NCBI GenBank assembly: GCA_964464035.1
Contig: CAYXEN010000065.1
Span: 1-15,495 of the forward strand
Origin: CAYXEN01 sp964464035
Lineage (GTDB): Bacteria > Krumholzibacteriota > Krumholzibacteriia > WVZY01
DNA: 15,495 bases
Direction: 5' to 3'
The notes beneath the pieces were generated by a model that did not search any database, was not told where the DNA came from, and was given only the letters and a program-made list of their open reading frames with translations. The position numbers and the translations under genes were made by a program. Of this stretch, positions 15,275 to 15,495 are shown one piece after another (the first letter of the stretch is position 1; each line of letters opens with the position of its first letter).

Positions 15275-15495
15275 TTACGAGACTTCGTCCTTGCGGTATT
15301 TCTTGAGGAAGCTATCCAGCACTCCGTTTATCAACCTTCCCGCGTCCGCGGAGCTGTACTTGTTCGCGATCTCGATCGCTTCATCGATTATCACTTTCCC
15401 GGGTACTTCCGGGGAGAAGAGTATCTCCGCGAGAGCGAACCGAAGGATGTTCCGGTCGACGAGGGAGAGCCTCTCGATGTCCCAGTTCTCCAGGG
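15275..15495 (-). CDS. nusB: NusB transcription antitermination factor, C-terminal part (cut by the window edge)
   Basis: The last 72 codons of a gene that continues beyond the right edge. The visible part reads 'LENWDIERLSLVDRNILRFA' and then 'VIIDEAIEIANKYSSADA' and 'RLINGVLDSFLKKYRK', which match the conserved C-terminal helices of NusB. The 'DRNILR' turn and the 'INGVLD' segment are near-invariant in the family. NusB binds boxA RNA with NusE (ribosomal protein S10) and supports rRNA antitermination. A full NusB is about 140 residues, so roughly half is missing. It ends 20 bases before the methyltransferase start, so the glycan genes may be read through from nusB or may use their own internal promoters. 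Confidence 0.93.
   Translation of the reverse strand, partial: LENWDIERLSLVDRNILRFALAEILFSPEVPGKVIIDEAIEIANKYSSADAGRLINGVLDSFLKKYRKDEVS

Noticed and set aside
1..15495. CRISPR array, tRNA/rRNA genes, insertion sequences or phage genes
   Set aside because: No regularly spaced repeats, tRNA-like cloverleaf, transposase or phage motif was seen on either strand by eye.

Overview
The window holds twelve genes, all on the minus strand, so transcription runs from the right end towards the left. Eleven are complete or nearly so, and one (nusB) is cut by the right edge. Packing is operon-like: neighbours overlap by 4 to 19 bases or sit 7 to 61 bases apart, with a single larger gap of 159 bases (12215-12373). 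I see no RNA genes, insertion sequences, CRISPR arrays or phage genes. The organism cannot be named from the sequence. Moderately high GC, a DUF2723 membrane protein beside a YfhO-family protein, and a secreted beta-propeller in a glycan locus suggest a Gram-negative bacterium of the FCB group or a related uncultured lineage; this is inference from gene content.

In transcription order: the C-terminal half of nusB (15275-15495), a SAM-dependent methyltransferase (14499-15254), a GT4 glycosyltransferase (13362-14468) and a UPF0104/AglD-type membrane protein that may be a flippase (12374-13345). Then comes the 159-base gap with a possible promoter and a tandem 9-base repeat. After it come a large DUF2723 membrane protein with a TPR tail (9716-12214), an NAD-dependent nucleotide-sugar epimerase (8723-9679), a membrane-anchored GT2 of the ArnC/GtrB type (7738-8703), a second GT4 (6602-7741), a YfhO-family membrane protein (3946-6540), a Dpm1-like polyprenyl-phosphate sugar synthase (3239-3964), a 703-residue fusion of a GT2 to a WcaJ/WbaP-like initiating transferase (1120-3231), and a signal-peptide-bearing beta-propeller protein (11-1099).

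The genes fit a cell-envelope glycoconjugate pathway. The epimerase would supply a nucleotide sugar, and the GT4 and GT2 enzymes would build a chain in the cytoplasm. The two GT2 enzymes of the Dpm1/GtrB type would load single sugars onto polyprenyl phosphate. A membrane protein such as the UPF0104 member could flip them, and the GT-C-like YfhO and DUF2723 proteins could use them outside the membrane. This resembles the three-component logic of CsbB-GtcA-YfhO in Bacillus. The most unusual item is the fusion protein: its PHPT domain keeps the membrane-helix and C-terminal signatures of the family but has Phe-Asn where the catalytic Asp-Glu pair should be, and it lacks the KFRSM-type motif.
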